A stretch of DNA of 32,479 nucleotides. Source: Ignavibacteria bacterium (GTDB taxonomy: Bacteria; Bacteroidota; Ignavibacteria; Kapaibacteriales; UBA2268). This document shows positions 23,582-31,502 of this stretch, piece after piece. Location of the stretch: contig JAERMQ010000066.1 of NCBI GenBank assembly GCA_016844745.1, positions 1-32,479 of the forward strand, given 5' to 3'. How positions within the stretch are numbered: the stretch's first letter is position 1; the number at the start of each line of letters is the position of its first letter. The position numbers and the translations under genes were made by a program. A model generated the notes under the pieces. That model was not told where the DNA came from, did not search any database, and saw nothing but the letters and a program-made list of their open reading frames with translations.

Positions 23582-23597
23582 AGTTCCACGTGGAACA
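23582..23597. promoter_or_regulatory. Second parS-like site
   Basis: AGTTCCACGTGGAACA has a perfect 14-bp palindromic core (GTTCCACGTGGAAC, 23583-23596). It differs from the consensus at two positions (A for T at the first base; G for A after CACGTG). Its centre is 34 bp from that of the exact site, about three helical turns, so two ParB dimers could sit on nearly the same face. Confidence 0.65.
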
Positions 23598-23622
23598 TGT
23601 AATTGTACATTTTTAATAAAAT

Positions 23623-24732
23623 TTATTCTAACCTAATCTTAAACTTTTTTATGCTGATAACAATGAAAAATATTGCAAATAAAGCCAGGTAAATTGTCTC
23701 TTTCCATAAATATTCAATCCCAACTCCTTTTAGCATTATTCCTTTTACTATAATTAAATACCATCGTGCAGGAATGATACAACTCAATAATTGCAATGGG
23801 TATGGCATGTTTTCTATTGGAAAAATAAATCCTGATAGAAGTAAAGTAGGCATCATTAAGCCAGCTAAAGATATCATCAATGCAACCTGCTGTGATGAGG
23901 AGAAAGTTGATATTAATATTCCAAGAGCTAATGTTGTTATAATAAATAAAAATGTTTCTAAGTAGAAAAATATAATGCTACCATTGAAAGGTAATTTAAA
24001 TATTACAATTCCTAAAATAAGAATAGTTGTTGCATTAATCAATGATAAAATAGCATAAGGTGTAACTTTTCCAATAATTATTGTTACCGGTTTTAATGGT
24101 GAAACTAATAATATTTCCATTGTGCCGAGTTCTTTCTCCCTTGTTATTGTTATAGATGTCATAAGCGCGCATACTAACATCATAATGATTGCCAGCAGCC
24201 CCGGCACGAACAAATATACACTCTTTAATTCCGGATTGTACATCATTTTGAATTCAGGTTGAACTATGAAACTTGGTACAATTGATGATTTCTTCAAATC
24301 ATTTGATGCTTCCTGAATGATTGATATTGTATAAGCATTAATTAAAGTAGCAACATTGGGGGCGCTGGCATCTATTATTAGTTGGATATTGGCTTCTCCC
24401 TCATGCTCTGCCTTCTTTGCAAAATTCTGCTCGAAAACAACTACTTCCTTGAAATGGGCTGCACGAAAGCCCTTTTCGATTTCACCGGTGTTATTTAGTA
24501 TGCTGTGAAGTTTAAAATATCCCGAAGAAATTAGTCGATTCGTAATTTTTTGTGTAATGTTATCTTTTGAATAATCCAATACAGCGATATTAATATCATT
24601 AATTTCTGTTCTTATAGCAAAACCGAATATTATTAGCTGCGCTATAGGCATTCCGAACATAACTAACAAAGTTCGTTTATCCCGAAAGATATGATAAATT
24701 TCCTTTATTATAAATCTATTAAATGATAGCAT
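23623..24732 (-). CDS. ABC-2 type transporter permease
   Basis: The 369-residue product has the ABC2_membrane_3 (YbhR/YhhJ-like) layout. One N-terminal membrane helix (LLVMFGMPIAQLIIFGFAI) comes first, then a large extracytoplasmic loop (~40-175) containing a VLDYSKDN segment. Five C-terminal helices follow, with the family motif ITREKELGTMEILLVSPLKP between the first two. It should form half of an exporter for drugs, lipids or polymers. GAGGAAAAT precedes the ATG. No ATPase or membrane-fusion gene is next to it in the window; they may lie elsewhere. Confidence 0.9.
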   Translation of the reverse strand: MLSFNRFIIKEIYHIFRDKRTLLVMFGMPIAQLIIFGFAIRTEINDINIAVLDYSKDNITQKITNRLISSGYFKLHSILNNTGEIEKGFRAAHFKEVVVFEQNFAKKAEHEGEANIQLIIDASAPNVATLINAYTISIIQEASNDLKKSSIVPSFIVQPEFKMMYNPELKSVYLFVPGLLAIIMMLVCALMTSITITREKELGTMEILLVSPLKPVTIIIGKVTPYAILSLINATTILILGIVIFKLPFNGSIIFFYLETFLFIITTLALGILISTFSSSQQVALMISLAGLMMPTLLLSGFIFPIENMPYPLQLLSCIIPARWYLIIVKGIMLKGVGIEYLWKETIYLALFAIFFIVISIKKFKIRLE

Positions 24733-24808
24733 ATTTTCCTCAATTTTTCAGGAATCCTGATTTTAAAACTCATAAATCCCTTAACACCTATACTCTATAC
24801 CTTAAAGC

Positions 24809-25966
24809 CTAAAACAAAGTTTCCGATTGTTCACCAACAATAGTAAACCTCTTTGGTGTAGAATCACTCATCCTGACATTATTCTGCTCCTTAAGAAATT
24901 TTGTAAGCTGCCCTGGTTTCCAATTCAACTGTGCTTTTTGAATGATTTCCGCTGAAGTATATGAACCGGTTTTCAGAATCCCGAATATTTTCTCAACGAT
25001 ATCCGGCTCTGCAACAGCTTTTGTTTTATGATGTTCCTTAAAAATATATTTTTCTTCTATAGCATTTTCAATATATTTTTTACTTTCCTGGATTTCTCCA
25101 TGTAAATCAACAGGTATGGCTCCACGTTGAATCAATAACTGATTTGCATTTTTCTCATTAGGCTCCGGTTTGCGTACAAATATTTCCCTTCCTTTTCTTA
25201 AACCATCAATTACTCCATGCCATGTTCCTCCTGAATCTGATGACTGAGCAACATAAATTTCGTGAGCCAATGCATATATTATCGGATTGCGTGCCATCGC
25301 CAATCCGGAAGCCCATTGAGCCTTCGGATGAAAAACGCTTAATACGAGTACATCGCCATTCACAATTTGCTGATAATATTTTTGATAACCTGAACCAAAC
25401 GTCAAGACTCCCTGAGGTAAAACAATAATGCTCTGACCAGTATATTTCATAGCAGATTCGAGTGCTTGCCTATCGACACCTTTTGCAAATCCGCTTACAA
25501 TTACTTTGAATTCTTTGGATGCTTTCTTTGCTACGTTATCTGTAAATTCTAATGAAATATCATCAGCTTCACGGGAACCGACAATAGCTATTGATTTCTC
25601 CATTAATATTTTTCTGTTACCTTTGATGTAAATAACTGTTGGAGAGCTTTTAAGCTTAAGATTTTCTTTTAATGTAGGAGAATAATCCGGAGAATTAATC
25701 GGTATAATTTCAAAGCCCTGTGATTTCAAATCTTCGGCTAAGAAACTATAGTTCGGCAACTCCTCTTTTAAATTGATAATATCAAGACATTCTTTTTCAT
25801 TCAGGTTATATCTATTTGATAATTCATTTCTTTCCAAAGAGAAAATTTCTTCGAACGAACTTTTCTGTTCATGGAAGATATTAACAACTAATTTATTGAC
25901 TGCTTCAATCCTCCAGCCCTTAAGCTGGGTAATTGCAATCCAATATGTCCACTCGTTTATAATCAA
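24809..25966 (-). CDS. Divergent DprA-like (SMF/Rossmann) protein
   Basis: DprA loads RecA on single-stranded DNA during natural transformation; relatives also occur in conflict systems. The 385-residue product has a helical N-terminus (~1-70). The Rossmann core has IAIVGSRE (127-133), SGFAKGVDRQALESAM (158-173), VLPQGV, SVFHPKAQW, AMARNPIIYALA (223-234) and SSDSGGTWHG (242-251). A C-terminal winged-helix-like domain occupies about 310-385. Compared with housekeeping DprA, GSR-x-P becomes GSREADD, FP-x-RNRIIAGL becomes AMARNPIIYAL, and SG(S/A)-x-ITA becomes SGGTWHG. It is therefore a distinct subfamily. The start is a TTG at 25966, with GAGGT just upstream; no in-frame ATG fits. It follows recQ-comF on the same strand, 196 nt downstream, across a 12-unit heptamer tract. 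Confidence 0.82.
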   Translation of the reverse strand: MIINEWTYWIAITQLKGWRIEAVNKLVVNIFHEQKSSFEEIFSLERNELSNRYNLNEKECLDIINLKEELPNYSFLAEDLKSQGFEIIPINSPDYSPTLKENLKLKSSPTVIYIKGNRKILMEKSIAIVGSREADDISLEFTDNVAKKASKEFKVIVSGFAKGVDRQALESAMKYTGQSIIVLPQGVLTFGSGYQKYYQQIVNGDVLVLSVFHPKAQWASGLAMARNPIIYALAHEIYVAQSSDSGGTWHGVIDGLRKGREIFVRKPEPNEKNANQLLIQRGAIPVDLHGEIQESKKYIENAIEEKYIFKEHHKTKAVAEPDIVEKIFGILKTGSYTSAEIIQKAQLNWKPGQLTKFLKEQNNVRMSDSTPKRFTIVGEQSETLF

Positions 25967-26066
25967 AAATACCTCATCTTCTTAATAAATTACTAATTAC
26001 TAATTATAAAAAAAAACTGAACAATTATTTTCCATTTTAATTTTTAATTCTTAATTCTTCATTAAT

Positions 26067-26150
26067 CATTGACCATTGACCATTGACCATTGACCATTGA
26101 CCATTGACCATTGACCATTGACCATTGACCATTGACCATTGACCATTGAC
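26067..26150. repeat. Tandem heptamer CATTGAC x12
   Basis: Twelve perfect head-to-tail copies of CATTGAC (84 bp) lie between the RecQ-ComF stop and the dprA-like start, about 100-185 bp upstream of the latter. Single or double copies of the same heptamer (CCATTGACC) occur at 29640-29668 and 31060-31090. Because 7 is not a multiple of 3 or of the helical repeat, copy-number change would shift spacing and RNA structure between the two genes. Confidence 0.95.
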
Positions 26151-26162
26151 CATTAAACACTT

Positions 26163-28178
26163 TCAGACATCCCCTCCCACCGTTTTTGCGATAACCAACG
26201 GAACTATTTTTTCGGCTCCTAACGATGTTAAATATTTACCGATTTCCTTCATGCTAGCTCCGGAATCCCATATATCATCAATAAGTAATATCTTCTTACC
26301 ATTAATTTCACTTTGATTCTCATAAATAAAAACACCTTTCAAATTTTCAGATTTCATAAGTGAGCTTTGAAAGATTTTCTGAGGTTTTGTTGGTTTGGAT
26401 TTGTGCAAAGAATGTGAAATCTTTATTTTAAGCTCACGGGCTAATTTACTTGCAAAATTCCTTACCAAATCACCGGATTCGGTAGGTGGAACATATAACA
26501 GCAAATCAAAATCGGTTGATTTAAAATTAGCATTGAAAGCTTTAATTGTTATGTTTAATAAACTATCCGGGAAATCACCTTTATTCTTATATTTGCATTT
26601 ATGAATCGTTTTGCCGACATTAGAGAATCCATAATAAGCAGCAGCAAAGCCAGACTGCAATTTAGTATGTAAAGCTTTAACTTCGAGCTGCGGATAATAT
26701 GACTCCTGGAATGTTTCGATTTTTTCCTTCCAGTCTTCATAAAAATCAACCACCTTTACATTATTTGTATCATTATCGCATTTATTACATTTCCCTTTAA
26801 GATTATCGCCTAAATAGTCGGTTAAATATTTCATACGGCAGTCATAAGTATAAATATATTCACGTATTTTTCGAAAATCTCTTTGCTTGTGCTGCATAAT
26901 CTCATCAAATGCGGAATAGTTTAACTCAGGCGCATCAAATCGATATTCATATTTCTTTGAACGACCGTCTAAGACTTCGTTAATTATACTTTGGTCTATT
27001 AAATCTGCTTTGATAACACGTATTTCTGTTTTCTTAAGGTTCGCTTCTCTAATAATATCATTCTCTCCCAAACGGCTTCTTTTCAATGCTTCTATGACTT
27101 TGTAATATTTAGTAATTACAGGTTTGTGATTCTCGATGAAATATATTGGCAAATCATCGTCGGCATTCGGATTGTAAAATAAAATGATAAAAGTTTTATC
27201 GCCATTACGACCTGCACGACCTATTTCCTGGTAGTAATGAATTGGTGATTCCGGAATTTGAGTATGAATTATAAATCCGATGTCGGGTTTATCGATACCC
27301 ATTCCGAGGGCATTTGTCGATACAATACACTTCCATCTATTCTCGAGCAAGCCCAGCTCGACCTCTTTGCGCTGGTCTGCATCCAAATCAGCGCTGTAGT
27401 TTTTTGATTCGATTCCTAAATATTTCAACCATCTGGAATATATTTCAGTATTAACTCGTGTACCTGTATAAATTAATCCGGTTCCCGGTAGATTATTCAA
27501 ATTCTTTCCAAGCCAAGCCATTTTCTCCTCTTCCGTTTCGACCTTAATTACAAATAAACGGAAATTCTCACGAAGTAAATTGCCTCTATATGTATAATTA
27601 ATATTGCCGATTTGGTTCTTGATATCTTCTTCAACGCGTAGTGTAGCAGTGGCAGTGCATGCTAATACCGGAAATGATATCGGCAGCAAATTGACCAGAT
27701 TGATAATTCTTCTGTATGCAGGACGGAAATCATGTCCCCAATTTGAAATGCAGTGGGCTTCATCGATAACTACCATCGATATATTCATTTGGCGTGTGGA
27801 AGCAAGCCAATCGATATTCTCCATGCGTTCCGGAGCAATGTAAAGGATTTTAATATTCCCTGCGATTGCTTCTGCAATGATTTCATTATTTTCCTCTAAT
27901 TCCTGATTGGAATTAATACACCTGACAGGAATACCTAAAGAATTGAGTTTATTGACCTGGTCGCGCATCAATGCTATTAATGGCGAGAAGATAATTGTAG
28001 TGCCGGAAAGCTGTGTCGCAGTAAACTGGAAACAGAGTGATTTTCCGAAGCCGGTTTTTTCAATTAGCAGAATACGTTCGCCAATTAACAATCTTTTGAT
28101 TACCTCCCATTGAGTATCGTAGAATTTATCGATACAAAATGTTTTACTTAATATTTGTTCTGCTTGTTCCCGGTTCAT
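26163..28178 (-). CDS. RecQ-family helicase fused to a ComF-like phosphoribosyltransferase
   Basis: This 671-residue, 3'-5' helicase-type protein has an added C-terminal domain. Helicase: Walker A TGFGKS (42-47), FSPLIALMRDQ (64-74), DEAH (139-142) with CISNWGHDFRP, TATAT (175-179), then domain 2 with STNALGMGIDKPDI and HYYQEIGRAGRNGD. A RecQ zinc-binding type segment follows (C447, then C464-x2-C467). No HRDC domain is seen. From about residue 505 a ComF-type PRTase follows: FAAAYYGFSNVGKTIHKCKY, LLLYVPPTESGD, KPTKPQ, LKGVF and KILLIDDIWDSGASMKEIG (PRPP-loop acidic pair D634/D635). The usual TTGxT of the PRPP loop reads DSGAS. Pairing with a DprA-like gene unites, in two genes, parts otherwise known from transformation (ComF, DprA) and repair (RecQ). 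Confidence 0.88.
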   Translation of the reverse strand: MNREQAEQILSKTFCIDKFYDTQWEVIKRLLIGERILLIEKTGFGKSLCFQFTATQLSGTTIIFSPLIALMRDQVNKLNSLGIPVRCINSNQELEENNEIIAEAIAGNIKILYIAPERMENIDWLASTRQMNISMVVIDEAHCISNWGHDFRPAYRRIINLVNLLPISFPVLACTATATLRVEEDIKNQIGNINYTYRGNLLRENFRLFVIKVETEEEKMAWLGKNLNNLPGTGLIYTGTRVNTEIYSRWLKYLGIESKNYSADLDADQRKEVELGLLENRWKCIVSTNALGMGIDKPDIGFIIHTQIPESPIHYYQEIGRAGRNGDKTFIILFYNPNADDDLPIYFIENHKPVITKYYKVIEALKRSRLGENDIIREANLKKTEIRVIKADLIDQSIINEVLDGRSKKYEYRFDAPELNYSAFDEIMQHKQRDFRKIREYIYTYDCRMKYLTDYLGDNLKGKCNKCDNDTNNVKVVDFYEDWKEKIETFQESYYPQLEVKALHTKLQSGFAAAYYGFSNVGKTIHKCKYKNKGDFPDSLLNITIKAFNANFKSTDFDLLLYVPPTESGDLVRNFASKLARELKIKISHSLHKSKPTKPQKIFQSSLMKSENLKGVFIYENQSEINGKKILLIDDIWDSGASMKEIGKYLTSLGAEKIVPLVIAKTVGGDV

Positions 28179-28245
28179 TATAATTTATTTTTTTCATTTC
28201 GCTAATTAATAATTGTAAATTAATTATAAAATTTTAAAAATGAGT

Positions 28246-28314
28246 TAAGAGTAGTTTGAAAAAATCAGGAGGAATATCATTCCTTCATTTAATAAGTTTT
28301 TCAACAAACTCTTA
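28246..28314 (-). terminator. Nested hairpin downstream of the Nramp gene
   Basis: The 18-nt arms TAAGAGTAGTTTGAAAAA (28246-28263) and TTTTTCAACAAACTCTTA (28297-28314) pair imperfectly. Inside is GGAAT-ATC-ATTCC (28271-28283). The distal arm includes the transporter stop codon, and the minus strand continues T-rich (CATTTTTAAAATTTT). It may act as a terminator. Its shape would also fit a 69-bp MITE or solo IS ends. Confidence 0.42.
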
Positions 28315-29559
28315 TGTAAATAATGTCAAACCTAATAAAATTAAGGATAGCGCTATCATAACAATTATTGTAGTCCAGGATATAATATTATTAAATGGCT
28401 TATTTACGTATTCACCCATAATGTCTTTATTATTGACAAGTAAAATCATGCATATCAATACAACAGGCAGAAGAATTCCATTCAAAATCTGTGAACTTAA
28501 CATTATTTTGATAAGCGGTGCATCAGGTATTAATATTATACCCATTGAAATAATTAATATACCTGTGAAAAGGGTGTAGAACTGAGGAGCTTCCTTATAT
28601 CGTTTATCAATACCGGCTTCAAATCCGAAAGCTTCGCAGATATAAAAAGATGACGCTACGGGTAAGATACATGCAGAAAATATAGATGCCACAAATAAAC
28701 CAAATGCGAATACATATTTGGCAAGTTCCCCTGCAAGTGGTTCCAAAGCCATGGCAGCATCTTTAGCTTCGTTGATGTGAATGCCGTTCTTAAATAATGT
28801 TGCGCCGCAAGCTACCATTATAAAAAAAGCTACTATAACCGTAATAGCGCATCCAAACACAACATCTATCAAAGTGTATTTATAATCTTCAATTCGTAAT
28901 CCCTTTTCAATAACGGATGCCTGCATATAAAACTGCATCCAGGGTGCAATCGTAGTACCGACTATTCCTATAACCATGGATATATAGAAGAAATTCATTT
29001 CTATTTTAGGAGCAATAATTGCCGTGCCAATCTCGCCCCAGTTTGGTTTTCCCATTATTGCTGATATTACATACGAAAGTAAAAATACGCTGAATAGTAA
29101 AAATATTTTTTCAACAAATTTATATGTTCCTTTGACAACCAAGAGCCAGACAGCGATTCCGGCAATCGGCACTGAAATATATTTATCAACCCCGAAAACA
29201 TAAGCGCTGCCCGCAATTCCGGCGAATTCAGTTGTAGTGTTGCCAATGTCTGCAATCAATAATCCGAAAAAAATGAAGAATGTTAGCTTTACACCTGCAT
29301 TTTCGCGTATCAGGTCTGCCAAGCCTTTGCCGGTAACGATACCCATTCGGGCATTCATTTCCTGAATTACTACCAATACAATAAAAGCAGGTATAAGCGA
29401 CCAAAGTAAATGATAACCATACTTTGCTCCTGCTACGGAATAGGTCGTAATACCGCCTGCGTCATTATCTACGCTGCCGGTTATTATCCCAGGTCCTAAT
29501 ATCATCAGAAAGAAAAAAATATTCCTGACAAATGGTAGTTTTTTTATTCTCTTTAACAT
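28312..29559 (-). CDS. Nramp-family (SLC11) metal transporter, non-canonical metal site
   Basis: The 415-residue protein has about eleven hydrophobic membrane segments and the Nramp order of motifs. TM1 reads GPGIITGSVDNDAGGITTY (22-40), where canonical Mn/Fe transporters have DPGN. TM6 reads GTTIAPWMQFYMQ (201-213), where the canonical form is AxxMPHN. Both unwound metal-binding segments are therefore altered; only an Asp/Asn pair (D31, N32, D33) and a shifted Met remain. Nramp-related proteins of this kind include Mg2+-transporting members (NRMT clade). The next gene encodes an MgtE-like Mg2+ sensor, so Mg2+ is a reasonable substrate guess, though not proven. There is no Shine-Dalgarno before the ATG. 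Confidence 0.85.
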   Translation of the reverse strand: MLKRIKKLPFVRNIFFFLMILGPGIITGSVDNDAGGITTYSVAGAKYGYHLLWSLIPAFIVLVVIQEMNARMGIVTGKGLADLIRENAGVKLTFFIFFGLLIADIGNTTTEFAGIAGSAYVFGVDKYISVPIAGIAVWLLVVKGTYKFVEKIFLLFSVFLLSYVISAIMGKPNWGEIGTAIIAPKIEMNFFYISMVIGIVGTTIAPWMQFYMQASVIEKGLRIEDYKYTLIDVVFGCAITVIVAFFIMVACGATLFKNGIHINEAKDAAMALEPLAGELAKYVFAFGLFVASIFSACILPVASSFYICEAFGFEAGIDKRYKEAPQFYTLFTGILIISMGIILIPDAPLIKIMLSSQILNGILLPVVLICMILLVNNKDIMGEYVNKPFNNIISWTTIIVMIALSLILLGLTLFT

Positions 29560-29580
29560 TTATTAATTGTTAATTAAAGT

Positions 29581-29668
29581 GTCCGAATTAGGATTTTTAG
29601 GATTAATGGATTTTAGGATTTATTTCTTAATTACAATTAACCATTGACCATTAACCATTGACCATTGA
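29581..29668. repeat. Compound dispersed repeat, downstream copy
   Basis: GAATTAGGATTTTTAGGATT with further TAGGATT-type units is followed by ACCATTGACCATTAACC-type heptamers. The same two-part arrangement recurs at 30996-31090 on the other side of the MgtE-N/CBS gene, in the same orientation. Confidence 0.7.
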
Positions 29669-29671
29669 ATC

Positions 29672-30928
29672 CTATTCCTTCATCTTCCTTCTTCGTGTTT
29701 TAAGCAACGTAAATACAACATCATCTATAATAACCATTCCCAATAATTTATTTTCAATATCAACAACGGGAATTGCTAATAAATTATATTTGGAAATAAT
29801 CTCAGCTAAGGAATCAAGCTTTTCGTAATCCCGGACTTTAACTATATCACGTCGCATGATGGTTTTAAGCGGTGTCATAGAATCCGCAGTAATCAAATCA
29901 CGTAATGAAACGGATGCAATCAGCTTTTCATTTTTGTCTAATACATAAAGATAATATATCATGTCGGATTCGGGCTTTTCGCGACGTAATTCGTTAATTG
30001 TATCGTCAACCGTCATTTCCTCTTTGAATGAAATGAAATCAGTTGTCATAAGGCTTCCAACCGTATTTTCTGGATATTCCATCAATTCCCGAACTTCTTC
30101 CGATGCTTCTTCCTCCATTTCATCTAACAATTCTTCAGCTCTTTCTTCTTCCAAATCATCTAAAATATCTGCAACCTCGTCGGCAGGCATTTTTTCAAGC
30201 AGGTCGGCTGCTTTACCTACCGGAAGATGCTCTAACAAATGCACCTGTGCTTCCGTTTCTAATTCTTCCAGAACATCGGCGGCTTTCTCTTCATCAAGCG
30301 ATGAGAAAAGTGCAAGCTGTGTTTTGCGGTCGAGGTCTTCGATAATATCTGCCAAATCGGATGGATGCAGCATTGAAAGTTTTTCCTGGCTTTTCGAAAG
30401 TTGAATGCCTCGTTGCCCAAAATTAATTGTTGAAACATCATCCCAAAGAATCATTTTGCTTGGCATACTCTTTCCAAAGGGCTTAAGCAATTTTTTGATT
30501 GGTTTGGCTATTGCCAGACGCCGGAACAATCCTTCGATACCTACATCCACGGCAATAAGGAATGCGCCGGTTGATATTATTGCTAATCTTATATCATTAA
30601 CCCTTACTAATTTACGCCCGTCCAAATCGACGATTTGTTTATCTAATATATACTTTCCAAGCAGGCAGGTGTTATCTTCGGGAACTGTGATTTCTTCGAT
30701 ATGGTGGCAGATTATTGTGTATTTTGTATTGACTTTGGTAATAGAGATATTCGCGAAGTCAACGATTAAACTTGACCAGCCGAATTTAATTTTTGCTGCA
30801 ATAACTTTGGGGCGCTCGAACGATAGGTCAACTATGAAATCCTGAAACCTGCCGATACGCTCCCGGTTGCCGGAGAGTACCGGATTACCGATTATACGAC
30901 TTAAATAAATTGTGGAAATCGAAGCCAT
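29672..30928 (-). CDS. Soluble MgtE N-domain/CBS protein with N-terminal PRC-barrel-like region, no channel
   Basis: The 418-residue cytosolic protein begins with a beta-rich, PRC-barrel-like part (~1-160: RERIGRFQDFIVDL, DGRKLVRVNDIRL). The MgtE N superhelix follows (~190-285), made of repeats such as LHPSDLADIIEDLD, LDEEKAADVLEELE, LPVGKAADLLEKMP and MPADEVADILDDLE. Two CBS domains then occupy ~290-415 (VGSLMTTDFISF, LKTIMRRDIVKV, AIPVVD). In MgtE these cytosolic parts bind Mg2+ and gate the channel, but the transmembrane domain is missing here. Its place next to an Nramp-type transporter suggests a detached Mg2+/nucleotide sensor acting on that transporter. AAGGAGG lies 7 nt before the ATG, unusually strong for this window. 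It precedes the transporter on the same strand by 112 nt. Confidence 0.87.
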   Translation of the reverse strand: MASISTIYLSRIIGNPVLSGNRERIGRFQDFIVDLSFERPKVIAAKIKFGWSSLIVDFANISITKVNTKYTIICHHIEEITVPEDNTCLLGKYILDKQIVDLDGRKLVRVNDIRLAIISTGAFLIAVDVGIEGLFRRLAIAKPIKKLLKPFGKSMPSKMILWDDVSTINFGQRGIQLSKSQEKLSMLHPSDLADIIEDLDRKTQLALFSSLDEEKAADVLEELETEAQVHLLEHLPVGKAADLLEKMPADEVADILDDLEEERAEELLDEMEEEASEEVRELMEYPENTVGSLMTTDFISFKEEMTVDDTINELRREKPESDMIYYLYVLDKNEKLIASVSLRDLITADSMTPLKTIMRRDIVKVRDYEKLDSLAEIISKYNLLAIPVVDIENKLLGMVIIDDVVFTLLKTRRRKMKE

Positions 30929-30943
30929 TTCGCATCCTCCTTA

Positions 30944-31090
30944 GTCAATGGTCAATTGTTAATTGTCAATGGTCAATTGTTAATTGCTAATGAAAGTCTT
31001 TGAATTAGGACTATTAGGATTAAAGGATTATAGGATTTAATTTTCTTAATTCTCCATTAACCATTAACAATTGACCATTAACCATTGACA
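30944..31090. repeat. Compound dispersed repeat, upstream copy, with a 21-bp tandem duplication
   Basis: A 21-bp unit beginning GTCAATGGTCAATTGTTAAT occurs twice in tandem (30944-30964, 30965-30985). From 30996 comes GAATTAGGACTATTAGGATT and then CCATTAACCATT/CCATTGAC heptamers, matching 29581-29668. This is the left part of the 574-bp gene-free stretch 30929-31502. Confidence 0.75.
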
Positions 31091-31290
31091 GACGTCCATA
31101 TAATATCCTATTTGTTTTACAAAGTCACAATTTCAACAATTACAAAATTACGAAAATTTGGGTTGAAATCTACTAAGTAGCAACAGAAAAAGTTACATTA
31201 TTTAAATTAGGATTTGAGAAATCAATAGTTTAATAAAGGAAAATCAAATTTTGAAGAATATTTCCTGCTCTTTGCGCCTTTAAATTCTTT

Positions 31291-31437
31291 CTTTGCGGCT
31301 TTGCGTGAAATAATTTTCTTCTTTTCAAATTCTCATCATACTTTGCGGCTTTGCGTGAAAAATTTATCTACTTACAAGACCATTTTTTCTTTGCGGCTTT
31401 GCGTGAAATTCTTTTTTTCGCAAAGCCGCATAGAAAT
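31291..31437. repeat. Three direct copies plus one inverted copy of CTTTGCGGCTTTGCGTGAAA
   Basis: Identical 20-mers lie at 31291-31310, 31341-31360 and 31389-31408, with spacers of 30 and 28 bp. A partial inverted copy (TTCGCAAAGCCGCATAGAAA) lies at 31418-31437, so the last two can form a hairpin beyond the T9SS gene's stop. Nothing else in 30929-31502 looks coding. Confidence 0.88.
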
Positions 31438-31502
31438 ACAAGCCGCTAAGCTATCTTTTCTTTTTAAGTGTAATTAATTTATTAATCAATTATATAATTA
31501 AC

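Noticed and set aside
24748..24760. Terminator TCAGGAATCCTGA after the dprA-like gene
   Set aside because: The stem is very short with almost no loop, and it lies just before the next gene's ribosome site. Too weak to call.
26067..26150. CRISPR or iteron array
   Set aside because: Units are 7 bp with no spacers and there is no replication-initiator gene nearby. It is a microsatellite-type tract.
31291..31408. CRISPR-like array (20-bp repeats, 30- and 28-bp spacers)
   Set aside because: Only three copies, short repeats, one inverted neighbour and no cas genes. This is a dispersed direct-repeat family.
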